A DNA stretch of 40,573 nt from an uncultured Lachnospiraceae bacterium (GCA_945827805.1 CALZOU010000008.1:1-40573), one strand, 5' to 3'; numbered from the stretch's first letter, positions 8,778 through 17,660 are shown. Translations and numbers: made by a program. Notes: generated from the letters alone by a model not told the origin.

Positions 8778-9743
8778 ATGAAGAGTGAAGTGATAACATT
8801 ATTAAAAGATCGTGAGGATGTCACACTGACAACCTATATTCTGGAGGATTCTCCGGAAATGCTGAATGTTAATAAACGACCGGCAGTGATTGTGTGTCCG
8901 GGTGGTGCTTACCTGAGCTGCTCTGACCGGGAAGGGGAGCCTGTTGCCCTTGCATTTACCCGTATGGGATATCATGCATTTGTGCTTCGCTACTCAGTTG
9001 CATTAAATCCGGGAGAAAACGGATTTGAAACAGATCTGATGGCAATTGAGCCAAAGGCAGAGCGCATGCATCCACAGCCCATGAGGGACATTGCAGAGGC
9101 ATTTATGTGTATTCATGCTCATGCGGATGAGTGGAAGGTGGATACAGGTAGGATCGCGATCTGTGGTTTTTCGGCGGGAGCTCATAACTGCGCAATGTAT
9201 TCCACTCACTGGGCAAAGCCGGTGATTACAGAATATGCCGGTGCAGATAAAGAACAGCTTCGCCCGGCAGCATGTATTCTTGGATATCCTCTGACGGATT
9301 ATGTATTTATGAAAGAAAATGCGTCCAAAGATCCCGGCAATTTTGCCTTTTTTAATGGATCTAACACACAGTTTCTGGGAAGAGACTGGGATCAGGAGGA
9401 ACCTATGGTGGATGCAAGCCCGGCAAGACTTGTGGATGAGAATACACCGCCGACTTTTATATGGTCTACGGCAGCTGATAAGCTGGTTCCTGTTCAGCAC
9501 TCGGCTCTTTATGCATTTGCTCTGGCAGAGAAAAACATTCCGTTTGAGATCCATATTTTCCAGGATTGTGATCACGGACTGGCCATGGCAGATCAGTCCA
9601 GTGCATCTGCAATGAGTCAGATCAGTTCTGATGCAAGAAAATGGGTGGATCTGTGTGAAGCGTGGCTTTATAAATATTTTGCGATTAAGCTTCCGGAGAA
9701 GACGGCATGGGAGTCCATGGTGGCTCAGGAAATCGGTAAGTGA
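8778..9743 (+). CDS. Alpha/beta-hydrolase, carbohydrate acetylesterase type
   Basis: This 321-residue serine hydrolase resembles BD-FAE/Aes-like esterases that remove acetyl or other acyl groups from plant oligosaccharides. The oxyanion-hole motif CPGGAYLSCS is near residue 40, the nucleophile elbow GFSAGAH carries S132, and the likely triad partners are D234 (AADKLVP) and H266 (DCDHGLAM). There is no signal peptide or lipobox, so it works on imported substrate. AAGGAAGGA precedes the ATG. It ends the GH78 operon and its last 19 bases overlap the 3' end of the convergent AraC gene. De-acetylation of xylo- or rhamno-oligosaccharides fits the neighbours, but the ester substrate is inference. 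Confidence 0.82.
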   Translation: MKSEVITLLKDREDVTLTTYILEDSPEMLNVNKRPAVIVCPGGAYLSCSDREGEPVALAFTRMGYHAFVLRYSVALNPGENGFETDLMAIEPKAERMHPQPMRDIAEAFMCIHAHADEWKVDTGRIAICGFSAGAHNCAMYSTHWAKPVITEYAGADKEQLRPAACILGYPLTDYVFMKENASKDPGNFAFFNGSNTQFLGRDWDQEEPMVDASPARLVDENTPPTFIWSTAADKLVPVQHSALYAFALAEKNIPFEIHIFQDCDHGLAMADQSSASAMSQISSDARKWVDLCEAWLYKYFAIKLPEKTAWESMVAQEIGK

Positions 9744-10876
9744 GTTTTTTGGAAGGCACCGTCCCCATTGACGTCGCTCTGTCGATATCGCATAGGCGAG
9801 ATTCCGTAAACCTTTCGAAACATATAAGAAAAATGATCACCACTGTTATATCCCACAAGCTCAGCGATGTGCTCAATGGATTCACGAGTATTCAAAAGAA
9901 GATCCCTGGCTTCGGTCAATCGAAAATTTGTGACAATATCAGAGAATGTGCGTCCTGTCGCAAGGCGAATCTGCTTGCTCATATATGAAGATTCATAGTG
10001 GAAAAGTTCAGCCAGAGAATCCAGGGTTACCGTGTGGTAATTTTTCTGGATGTACTGCAGGATGGACGGCATCATTTCCATGACGGTCAGGCGTCTTGTG
10101 TCAGCAATGGTCAGAACCATCTGTTCTAGGCTTCGGATAATGTGGATGTAGAGAATCTGAAGGTAATCGTTGAAAGCGATTTTTGACAGTGCATCTCTCT
10201 TTACAAATTCTGCAAATAAATGTTGGATCAGACTGCGTATTTCCGGACTTGCCGGCAGCTGAAAGTAGACAGGATCGCTCTGCAATTCAAAAAGTGATTT
10301 TCTGAAAAAAGCAGAGAGCGGATTATTCTGATAAATCAGAGCATGAAAATTTTTCTGAAATAAATTTGAGGGCGAGATAATCGTTATCACTAAATCTTCT
10401 GGCGTATTTTGAACACAGTACGGCAGACCCGGGGGGAGTATGAAAAGCTCTCCCCTTTTCATTTCCCTCTCAGATCTTTTCGTGATAAGACGACAGGTAC
10501 CCTTCATACAGTAGATGAGACAGAAATAGTCGACCGTGATCAGAGCCCCATCACTGTAGCAGGATTCTCTGTTTATCTGTATTAAATTGTGGGTGGATAA
10601 ACTGGTAACATTTTCTTGTCTGGTTCGTCTGACAAGGGAAATTTCAGATATCGGAATGGAAATCTGATCGATCAATTCCATAAGCTTATGGTCTGTTCTC
10701 AGATTCCATGACAAAAAATCAGGTGCAGAAGAAACACCGTGCTGAACCTGATCATGCGCTATTAGCTGTTGGATGGCATCGGTAAATGATAAACCTCGGC
10801 CTGTATTACGATAATGTTGTATTTTTTCTTGCTGTATCTGTCCAAACGTGATATATTCGGTAAAATCAGACGACAT
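9725..10876 (-). CDS. AraC-family transcriptional regulator (2)
   Basis: A 383-residue regulator of the same subfamily as the one at 1931-3061: an N-terminal element EYITFGQIQQEKIQHYRNTG, a cupin-like sensor region with RGELFILPPGLPYCV, and a C-terminal AraC double HTH (DSLAELFHYESSYMSKQIR ... EHIAELVGYNSGDHFSYMF). I take the ATG at 10876; a GTG three codons earlier is also possible, and neither has a strong site. The last 15 residues after RQS are encoded by a stretch that matches the arm of the palindrome at 13764-13858, so the C-terminal tail looks like it was rewritten by that element. The gene diverges from the GH2 remnant/GH120 pair, which it probably once controlled or still controls. 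Confidence 0.88.
   Translation of the reverse strand: MSSDFTEYITFGQIQQEKIQHYRNTGRGLSFTDAIQQLIAHDQVQHGVSSAPDFLSWNLRTDHKLMELIDQISIPISEISLVRRTRQENVTSLSTHNLIQINRESCYSDGALITVDYFCLIYCMKGTCRLITKRSEREMKRGELFILPPGLPYCVQNTPEDLVITIISPSNLFQKNFHALIYQNNPLSAFFRKSLFELQSDPVYFQLPASPEIRSLIQHLFAEFVKRDALSKIAFNDYLQILYIHIIRSLEQMVLTIADTRRLTVMEMMPSILQYIQKNYHTVTLDSLAELFHYESSYMSKQIRLATGRTFSDIVTNFRLTEARDLLLNTRESIEHIAELVGYNSGDHFSYMFRKVYGISPMRYRQSDVNGDGAFQKTHLPIS
9751..9772 (-). repeat. Partial copy of the 13.8-kb palindrome arm, inside an AraC gene
   Basis: The minus strand reads GTCAATGGGGACGGTG, two bases, then TTCC. The plus strand at 13762-13783 has the same 22-base string with two differences. It falls inside the coding 3' end of the AraC gene and encodes the VNGDGAF segment of its tail. 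Confidence 0.7.
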
Positions 10877-10954
10877 GATGTACACTTTTCATAAATATAG
10901 TATTTTGAAATTGCCAGATGACATAATGATAACAAAATATCTCGGATTTGTACA

Positions 10955-11713
10955 CGAAGATTGCTGAAAGAAAGCGGTTATAATGCAATTCGAACAAGCC
11001 ACAATCCTATGAGCACTGCTTTGCTGGATGCCTGTGATAAATATGGCATGCTTGTAATGGATGAACTTTTTGATTGCTGGAGAGCCAAGAAGAATCCAGG
11101 GGATTATCATTTGTATTTTGAACATTGCTGGAAGGAAGATACAGCATCCGTGATACTTCGTGATCGTAATCATCCTTCGGTGGTCATGTACAGCATTGGC
11201 AATGAAATTGGTGAACGCGATGGCAGTGGACACGGGGCACAGATATCCCATGATCTGGCAGCCTATGTTCGAACACTGGACAATACCCGTGCGATCACAA
11301 ATGGTGTATGCATGATCTTTCTGGATGCAGGGGAATTCGGCGGGATTCTGGCAAATATATTCGGCAGTGGCGAAGAAATTGATTTTAAAGCGCTGCCAAA
11401 GGAAATTACAGAACTTCTGGCCAAAGGCGATCATTTGAAATGCGAACGTATTCAGGAATGTGAGCAGGATGTGGAAATTTATGAAATAAAGATGGTGGAT
11501 GCGCAGGGAAATCGTGTAGTCTGGTTCCAGGGTAAAATAAAGGCAGATATTCCCCAGGGAACAAAACTTATGGGCTTAGGTACAGGAAATCCCGTATCGG
11601 AAGAAGACTATTTCTCAGATACGTGCAGTTTATATGAAGGACGTGCATTGCTGGTGATTCGCAGAGATACTGTCTCTGCCGAGGTTCCTGTTGTTCGCCT
11701 TGCGGAAGAATAA
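10955..11713 (+). pseudogene. GH2 beta-galactosidase-type remnant, internally deleted
   Basis: The frame to the TAA before 11714 keeps two separate parts of a GH2 enzyme. The first part (LLKESGYNAIRTSHNP to about 11420) matches the TIM-barrel front half of the intact GH2 at 17747-20173 and includes the acid/base motif YSIGNEIGE. It then runs straight into the C-terminal Ig-like domain (LMGLGTGNP ... SLYEGRALLVIRR). The whole N-terminal sandwich region, the nucleophile segment (GSETYP in the paralogue) and the rest of the barrel are missing. The only start candidate is a TTG at 10961 with no ribosome binding site, 84 bases from the divergent AraC start. An active enzyme is very unlikely. It sits directly upstream of GH120, so the pair was probably once an operon. 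Confidence 0.85.
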
Positions 11714-11745
11714 ATACTTGACTGGGAATAAATGGAGGAAGGATA

Positions 11746-13755
11746 ATGGTTTTTTATGTTGATGCAAATACAATAAAAGAAGGAGATGGTTCTAGAAACA
11801 ATCCGTTTCGGAGGATTCAGCAGGCAGCAGATATTGCACAGGCAGGGGATACCGTATATGTAATGCCGGGTATCTATCGTGAAAATGTGAATCCGGCGAA
11901 TGCGGGAAAAGAGGATGCAAGAATCACATATATCTCTGTGGAACCACTTGCAGCTGTGATCAAAGGTTCAGAGCGGGTGAAAAACTGGAAACAGTTAGAA
12001 GATCATGTGTGGAAGATATCTGTTCCGAACGGCATGTTTACAGAGCGCAATCCATTTACGACGCTGATCAGCGGAGACTGGTATATGGCCAATTGTATCG
12101 CACACACCGGTGATGTATATCTGAATGGAAAGTCAATGTATGAAGTTACGGATCTTCAAAAAGTTTATCAGCCGGAAATGTCAAAGGGCTCATGGGATCC
12201 TGATTTTTCATTATTTACATGGTATACCTGTCAGGATGAAGCTGCGGATATGACAGTTATCTATGCAAACTTCCGGGGAATGGATCCAAATCAGGAGGAA
12301 GTGGAAATATCCTGTCGTCAGGCCTGCTTTTATCCGAAAGAAGAAGGAAGAAACTTTATTACTTTTTCAGGATTTAAGGTAACGCAGGCGGCAACACAGT
12401 GGGCACCTCCTACGGCTTTGCAGGAGGGAATGATCGGTCCCCATTGGTCCATGGGATGGATCATTGAAGATTGTGATATTTCAGAATCCAAGTGCAGCGG
12501 TATTTCACTGGGCAAATATTATCAACCGGAAAATGATAATAAATGGCTTCATAAAAAATATAAAGACGGAACGCAGACAGAGCGCGACTGTATCTGTCAG
12601 GCACTTCGTGAAGGATGGTCAAAGTATAGAATAGGTCATCATATTGTACGACATTGCAATATTCACGATTGTGGTCAGACGGGTATAGTCGGACACTTGG
12701 GTGGTGTTTTTTCTTTGATAGAAGATAATCATATCCATCATATTAACAATAAACAGAATCTTGCAGGGGCAGAGATCGGCGGTATCAAGATGCATGCGGC
12801 CATCGATGTTATATATCGCAGAAATCATATTCACCATTGTACCAGAGGAATCTGGCTGGATTGGCAGGCACAGGGTACACGATTGACACAGAATTTCTTC
12901 CATCATAACACTTTGCCATATTTACGTGAGGATGCGCAACCCGGACTGGAACTGTTTCAGGCTCTGGGGGAGGATGTCTTTATCGAAGTGTCACACGGAC
13001 CAACACTTCTGGACAATAATATATTTCTGTCAGCCCGAGCACTTAAACTGGCTGCACAGGGAGTTGCCTGCGTTCATAATCTGATCGGAGGATCTATTGC
13101 AGCGATAGGAACAGGAACAGACAATGGTGCGCCGAACAAACCTTCACCGCGTTATACACCATATCATGTACCGCATCAGACCGAACTTGCAGGATTTATG
13201 ACGATACTTCACGGTGATGACCGATTCTACAACAATATTTTTGTCCAGCAGGATGTTAAACCGGCGCTTCGTATGGTAGAAAAACTTATGAGCAGCGACG
13301 GAAACATGTGGGATGACGGCTGTGTTACCGTCGGACTTGATCGTTTGAATGAATTTCCGACATTCGAAGAATGGGATCGGCAGTTTGAAGGATACTGTGG
13401 AATGGGAGTCCCGGAAAGTGATAAATACTATGATTATTTACCGGTATGGGCTGCGGGAAATATATATTTCAATGGGGCAAAGCCGTGGAAAAATGAATCC
13501 GATGCCTTACTCATGGAGCAGGAGCATATTGAAATAGCTGTGACAGAACAGGACGGCACCTGTACAATAAAAACAAACCTGTGGGATCATTTGCCGAAAG
13601 GAACATGCAAAAGAATGAACACCGAGTCACTGGGAATGGCATTTGAACCGGAACAGTATTTCGAAAATCCGGATGGGACAGCCATTATCTTTGATGTGGA
13701 CTATGACGGACGGGTGAGAGGCGAGAATACTACTGCCGGTCCGTGGGAAGTATAG
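11746..13755 (+). CDS. GH120 beta-xylosidase (right-handed beta-helix)
   Basis: The 669-residue protein resembles the GH120 beta-xylosidase XylC of Thermoanaerobacterium along its length: FYVDAN start, NPFRRIQQAADIAQAGDTVY, VIKGSERV, GDVYLNGKSMYEVT, YANFRGMDPNQEEVEI, CGQTGIVGHLGGVFS and AGFMTILHGDDRFYNNIF. The GH120 catalytic pair appears conserved: nucleophile D372 in GIWLDWQAQGTR and acid/base E414 in DVFIEVSHGP. A segment of about 20 residues (NTLPYLREDAQPGLELFQAL) between them seems longer than in XylC. No signal peptide; it would release xylose from imported xylo-oligosaccharides. A strong GGAGGAAGGA site precedes the ATG. It follows the GH2 remnant by 32 bp and ends 8 bp before a large palindrome. 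A pectate-lyase-like role is a less likely alternative for this fold. Confidence 0.9.
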   Translation: MVFYVDANTIKEGDGSRNNPFRRIQQAADIAQAGDTVYVMPGIYRENVNPANAGKEDARITYISVEPLAAVIKGSERVKNWKQLEDHVWKISVPNGMFTERNPFTTLISGDWYMANCIAHTGDVYLNGKSMYEVTDLQKVYQPEMSKGSWDPDFSLFTWYTCQDEAADMTVIYANFRGMDPNQEEVEISCRQACFYPKEEGRNFITFSGFKVTQAATQWAPPTALQEGMIGPHWSMGWIIEDCDISESKCSGISLGKYYQPENDNKWLHKKYKDGTQTERDCICQALREGWSKYRIGHHIVRHCNIHDCGQTGIVGHLGGVFSLIEDNHIHHINNKQNLAGAEIGGIKMHAAIDVIYRRNHIHHCTRGIWLDWQAQGTRLTQNFFHHNTLPYLREDAQPGLELFQALGEDVFIEVSHGPTLLDNNIFLSARALKLAAQGVACVHNLIGGSIAAIGTGTDNGAPNKPSPRYTPYHVPHQTELAGFMTILHGDDRFYNNIFVQQDVKPALRMVEKLMSSDGNMWDDGCVTVGLDRLNEFPTFEEWDRQFEGYCGMGVPESDKYYDYLPVWAAGNIYFNGAKPWKNESDALLMEQEHIEIAVTEQDGTCTIKTNLWDHLPKGTCKRMNTESLGMAFEPEQYFENPDGTAIIFDVDYDGRVRGENTTAGPWEV

Positions 13756-13763
13756 AATAATGT

Positions 13764-13858
13764 CAATGGGGACGGTGTTTTCCGGCTTTTTTAGTGTCCC
13801 ATGTGGTCATAGATTCCACATGGGACACTAAAAAAGTCGGAAAACACCGTCCCCATTG
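13764..13858. repeat. 95-bp near-perfect palindrome between convergent genes
   Basis: Arms of 43 bp (13764-13806 and 13816-13858) are complementary except at one position (which would form a G-U pair in RNA), with a 9-base loop. The outer end is CAATGGGGACGGTGTTTTCC. A 12-bp tandem duplication (CCCATTGGCTTA / CCCATTGACTTA, 13852-13875) joins the right arm to the stop codon of the minus-strand GH3 gene. It could act as a two-way terminator, but its size and the partial copy at 9751-9772 point to a mobile palindromic element such as a REP/RAYT-type unit (inference). Confidence 0.9.
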
Positions 13859-13872
13859 GCTTACCCATTGAC

Positions 13873-16131
13873 TTACAGTCTGTTCAGCTCGTCCAGTCTG
13901 GCTGAAAGCTCATCTTTGGAAACGAGACCGAAAGTAAGCACATTCCGAAGCGGCATGGAAGCTACCATAGCCATACTCATGTCATCGGATACAGCTTCAT
14001 CAGAATCACCATTTCCAGCGCCGAAAAATGCATCGAGACGGCGTTTCATCTCAAGACCGAAATCGCGGGATCGCGGATCCGAAATGAGTTCGCCCAACGT
14101 AGAGTTGGCATGCAGCTTCAGAGGCAGCAGGGGAGCGCCTGAAAGCTGGACGGATACTGTCTGACGGATGTCTCTGGAAGACGCTCCGACCATGATCTGA
14201 TAGGTTCCGTCAGCGGCATACCAGTCGTGGAGGTCTGTACAGTACCAGGAAAAGCTGCGGCGATCCAGATTAAAAGTAACAGTTTTGGTTTCGCCCGGTT
14301 CCAGAGATACTTTTTCAAAACCTTTCAGCTCCTTTAAGGGGCGGCGGCATGCTTTGGTGCAGTCCTGAACATAGAGCTGTACGATTTCTTTGCCCAAACG
14401 GTCACCGGTGTTGGTGACATCTACAGTAACCTGCATGATTCCGTCGGAAGCAAAGTCACTGTCATCGACCTTGAGATGATCGTAGGAAAAAGACGTATAG
14501 GAAAGGCCATGGCCAAAGGGGAAAGCAACATCCATTTCTTTGGCATCGTAATAACGGTATCCTACGAAAATACCTTCTGCGTAATTCACATGTTCGCCGT
14601 CACCAAAATTCAGATAAGAAGGATTGTCGGAGAGTTTAAGAGGCAGAGTTTCTGCCAGCTTTCCGGAAGGATTAACTTTGCCATAAAGAATATTGATTTC
14701 GGCTTCACCGACAGCCTGCCCTCCCAGATATGCTTCAAGAATCGCAGGCACCTGATCTTTCCAGGGCATTTCCACCGGAGCACCGTTATGCAGTACGATG
14801 ATTACATTGGACTGCACTTTTAAAATTTCCCGGATCAACAGATTCTGGCAGGCAGGAAGCTGCATATGAGCACGGTCATAGCCTTCGGATTCAAAGCTTT
14901 CTGGAAGTCCGGCAAAAATTACAACTTTGTCAGCTTCCGCTGCGGCAGATACTGCCTGACGGGCAAGCTCATCCTGATATACATCTTCTGTATTGGAAAA
15001 ACCTTCAATGTAAGTGATCTCTGCTACATCTTTTACAGCCTCCAGAGCACTTGACACTTTATAACTGTTGATATGAGAGCTTCCGCCTCCCTGATAACGC
15101 GGATGAGCGGCAAATCCACCGATGAACACAACTTTTTCTTCGGGGGACAGCGGAAGTATCTGATCTTCATTTTTAAGAAGAACCATAGAGTTTTCTGCAA
15201 TTTTTTGTGCCATCTCATGATCTTTATCCAATGTAAAATTCTGAGTTTCTCTGTGATCTGTCCAGTCAAAGACAACATTCAGGATGCGTTCAACGGCCTG
15301 ATCCAGTATTTCCATGGACAATTCTCCGTTATTAACTGCACGAACGATCTCAGCATCATTAATACCATTAGAAGAAGGCATTTCCAGTTCAAGGCCGGCT
15401 TTCAGAGCTTCCACACGGTCATTTACCGCACCCCAGTCAGACATGACATAGCCTTCAAAGTTCCATTCATCCCTCAAAACTTCGGTGAGGAGCCATGGGT
15501 TTTCAGAGGCGAAAACTCCATTGACGCGGTTATAGGAACACATAACGGTTTTTGGCTGGGCCTCTTTGACAGCAGTTTCAAATCCCGGTAGATAGATTTC
15601 GCGAAGCGTTCGTTCATCCACATCTGAGGAGGCACTCATACGGTTAAATTCCTGATTGTTTGCTGCAAAATGTTTGATGGATGTACCTACATGATGCTTT
15701 TGTACACCTTTGATAAAAGCTGCAGCAGTTTCACCGGTCAGATAAGGATCCTCCGAATAATATTCAAAGTTGCGTCCACAAAGGGGGGAGCGCTTGATAT
15801 TGACAGCCGGTCCAAGAACTACAGATACATCGTTAGCCTGTGCTTCTTTACCTATGGCATCACCGAAATCTTCCATCAGTTTTCTGTCGAAAGAGCAGGC
15901 AGACAGTACCGCCGGTGGAAAGCAGACAGCTTTAATACTTTCGTTAATGCCGAGATGATCTCCTTTTTCATCCTGCTTACGCAATCCATGAGGGCCATCA
16001 CAGACCATCACGCTGGGGATACCCAGACGATCCACAGCCTTGGTATGCCAGAAATCAAGTCCGGAACAAAGCCCGGCTTTCTCTTCCAGGGTCATCTGCT
16101 GGATAAGGGTTTTCAGATCTCTTTTCATCAT
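13873..16131 (-). CDS. GH3 beta-glucosidase/beta-xylosidase type, three-domain
   Basis: At 752 residues this is a full-length GH3: TIM barrel, alpha/beta sandwich and C-terminal fibronectin III domain (SFSYDHLKVDDSDF ... KELKGFEKVSLEPGETKTV). The substrate-binding motif KHFAANNQE and the nucleophile D232 in VMSDWGA are clear; the FNIII-adjacent PFGHGLSYTSF is typical of Bgl enzymes. The acid/base lies in the second domain (FESEGYDRAHMQLP is the conserved E-G-x-D-R region). The start is the ATG at 16131 with AAGGAG 6 bases upstream; the open frame continues 19 codons further but with no site. No signal peptide. It follows the AraC gene at 16378-17190 on the same strand after 246 bp in which I see no gene. 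Substrate (beta-glucoside, xyloside or arabinoside) is open. Confidence 0.92.
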   Translation of the reverse strand: MMKRDLKTLIQQMTLEEKAGLCSGLDFWHTKAVDRLGIPSVMVCDGPHGLRKQDEKGDHLGINESIKAVCFPPAVLSACSFDRKLMEDFGDAIGKEAQANDVSVVLGPAVNIKRSPLCGRNFEYYSEDPYLTGETAAAFIKGVQKHHVGTSIKHFAANNQEFNRMSASSDVDERTLREIYLPGFETAVKEAQPKTVMCSYNRVNGVFASENPWLLTEVLRDEWNFEGYVMSDWGAVNDRVEALKAGLELEMPSSNGINDAEIVRAVNNGELSMEILDQAVERILNVVFDWTDHRETQNFTLDKDHEMAQKIAENSMVLLKNEDQILPLSPEEKVVFIGGFAAHPRYQGGGSSHINSYKVSSALEAVKDVAEITYIEGFSNTEDVYQDELARQAVSAAAEADKVVIFAGLPESFESEGYDRAHMQLPACQNLLIREILKVQSNVIIVLHNGAPVEMPWKDQVPAILEAYLGGQAVGEAEINILYGKVNPSGKLAETLPLKLSDNPSYLNFGDGEHVNYAEGIFVGYRYYDAKEMDVAFPFGHGLSYTSFSYDHLKVDDSDFASDGIMQVTVDVTNTGDRLGKEIVQLYVQDCTKACRRPLKELKGFEKVSLEPGETKTVTFNLDRRSFSWYCTDLHDWYAADGTYQIMVGASSRDIRQTVSVQLSGAPLLPLKLHANSTLGELISDPRSRDFGLEMKRRLDAFFGAGNGDSDEAVSDDMSMAMVASMPLRNVLTFGLVSKDELSARLDELNRL

Positions 16132-16377
16132 AAGGTCTCCTTTGATTATGATAATTTTTGTAATCAGATATGCGAACAGGATTCGCAATTTCCTGATGTT
16201 ATCGCTATATTTATTTTACTGGAGAATAATGAAAAGTTCCATGTCATATCTTTTTTGAAACACGACCTTTTTTATTCCTCTGGTCTCTTGTGTTAGATTT
16301 CTTAAGTAAGTGAGCGAGGCAAAACTACGAACAGAAATTCCAAACCAGCATATCCAAACGTAGAGATCAAGGCCCAT

Positions 16378-17190
16378 CTACGAACAAAACTCCCCATTCT
16401 CTTTCAGCATCTTCCTGTATTCCCGCGGCGGCATACGGTAGCGCTCTTTGAACACACGATTAAAAGTGCGCTGGCTGTCAAAGCCTGAGCTGTAGCAGAT
16501 ATCGGTAAGGGATTCAGAGGTATACTGCATCATACCAACTGCGTAGTCCAGCCGCATTCTGTTAATAAACTGATTGAAGTTAACGTGAAAGGTTCCGGAA
16601 AAAACCCGGGAGACCTGGAACGGACTGTATCCGAGCGCTTTACCTATGATTTCCAGAGACAGATTTTCACGATAATGGTCGGCGATATAGGAAACCGTGC
16701 GGTAAATAATATCGTCACTGCCAACGCTTTCTTTGTCGGCCATAGTCAGATGTGGAATAGCACGGGCAAGGATCAGCTGAATAAAGCAGAGATTGATCGT
16801 ACCGGCTTCTTCCTCAGCCGGATCATCAATAAGAGCCCTCAGGGCATAGGCGATGTCCGGATGGACATTTTCAGCTGGAATGACCGGATCTGTGGGACAA
16901 AGATGTGTCAGAGTGTCCTGATACACTCCTGCCAGAGTAGTTTTTGCCAACAGAGAGATAACCCGGTTTCTGTCTTGACTAAACACCTGATAATGATGGA
17001 TCAGATGGGGAAAGATAAGAGCAACATCTCCACTGTGCAGTTCAAAAAGTTGTTCACCGACACCTACGATCATGGATCCTTCCAGCATATACAGGATTTC
17101 CAGGTCAGGATGTACGTGAGGTGGAATATGCTGTGGCTCTCTGCGGCGTATGCGCAGTTCTTCCTCTGTCTGAATAAAATGAAGATGCAT
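16378..17190 (-). CDS. AraC-family transcriptional regulator (3)
   Basis: This 270-residue regulator has the short architecture: an N-terminal cupin sensor (HIPPHVHPDLEILYMLEGS, then HSGDVALIFPHLIHHYQVF) and a C-terminal AraC double HTH (EIIGKALGYSPFQVSRVF ... DICYSSGFDSQRTFNRVF ... MPPREYRKML). It lacks the N-terminal YIT-GQ element of the other two regulators, so it is a different subfamily. AAGGAG lies 8 bases before the ATG. It is transcribed toward the three-domain GH3 and diverges from the GH2 gene at 17747, and most likely regulates one or both. Confidence 0.9.
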   Translation of the reverse strand: MHLHFIQTEEELRIRRREPQHIPPHVHPDLEILYMLEGSMIVGVGEQLFELHSGDVALIFPHLIHHYQVFSQDRNRVISLLAKTTLAGVYQDTLTHLCPTDPVIPAENVHPDIAYALRALIDDPAEEEAGTINLCFIQLILARAIPHLTMADKESVGSDDIIYRTVSYIADHYRENLSLEIIGKALGYSPFQVSRVFSGTFHVNFNQFINRMRLDYAVGMMQYTSESLTDICYSSGFDSQRTFNRVFKERYRMPPREYRKMLKENGEFCS

Positions 17191-17284
17191 AATAAAACTC
17201 CTTTTTGCAAGATTTGGCTAATAAATAATGGATTTTGACAAGAAGTATACTGCTCATCGGAATATAATGCAACTGTAAACAAAA

Positions 17285-17357
17285 GTAACTGTTCAGAACA
17301 GACCGAATCACATGCTGCGAGGGTCGCAGTCATATCTTTGAAGGTACTGAACAGATA
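17285..17357 (+). repeat. Dispersed intergenic repeat, copy B (short form)
   Basis: It starts GTAACTGTTCAGAACAGACC and GAATCAC and ends GGTACTGAACAGATA, so both termini of the family are kept and the middle is reduced. It lies 95 bases upstream of the AraC(3) start, the same relative place as copy A before AraC(1). Confidence 0.75.
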
Positions 17358-17393
17358 CAATCAAAAATACAAAGAAAGCATGAGGTAAGAATT

Positions 17394-17477
17394 ATGTTAA
17401 AGAAAATCAGAAAATATTTTGAAGAGAGTATGCTGGAACTTGGTAAACTTATGAGCTACTCTAATATTTATCGTTAA
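17394..17477 (+). CDS. Possible 27-residue peptide
   Basis: An ATG preceded by GAGGTAAG opens a 27-codon frame ending in TAA. The peptide is amphipathic and charged (MLKKIRKYFEESMLELGKL, then SYSNIYR). It is followed within 60 bp by a terminator-like hairpin, so it has the outline of a small transcription unit. I know no family for it and the coding evidence is only the site, length and hairpin. It could equally be non-coding. Confidence 0.3.
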   Translation: MLKKIRKYFEESMLELGKLMSYSNIYR

Positions 17478-17536
17478 TTTGTTTCAAACTTTGACTAGTG
17501 TAAAGATATGCAGAAGAGGATTGAACAAATAAAATG

Positions 17537-17569
17537 AAGGTCATCACGCTAATTGGCTGTGATGACCTT
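17537..17569 (+). terminator. Rho-independent terminator candidate
   Basis: AAGGTCATCAC (17537-17547) pairs perfectly with GTGATGACCTT (17559-17569), followed by TTCTCAATTT. The T-tract is weak. It would end a transcript coming from the 17.4-kb peptide region. Confidence 0.6.
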
Positions 17570-17660
17570 TCTCAATTTACAAGAGAAATAAGAACACAAG
17601 GATCAGGATGCATGATTCTTGTCCCTGAATCTGTGCCTGGCTCTTCTGATAAATAAAAAG

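Noticed and set aside
11746-13755. Pectate lyase or polysaccharide lyase assignment for the beta-helix protein
   Set aside because: The fold is shared, but the protein follows the GH120 xylosidase along its length and keeps both GH120 catalytic acids, so GH120 is preferred.
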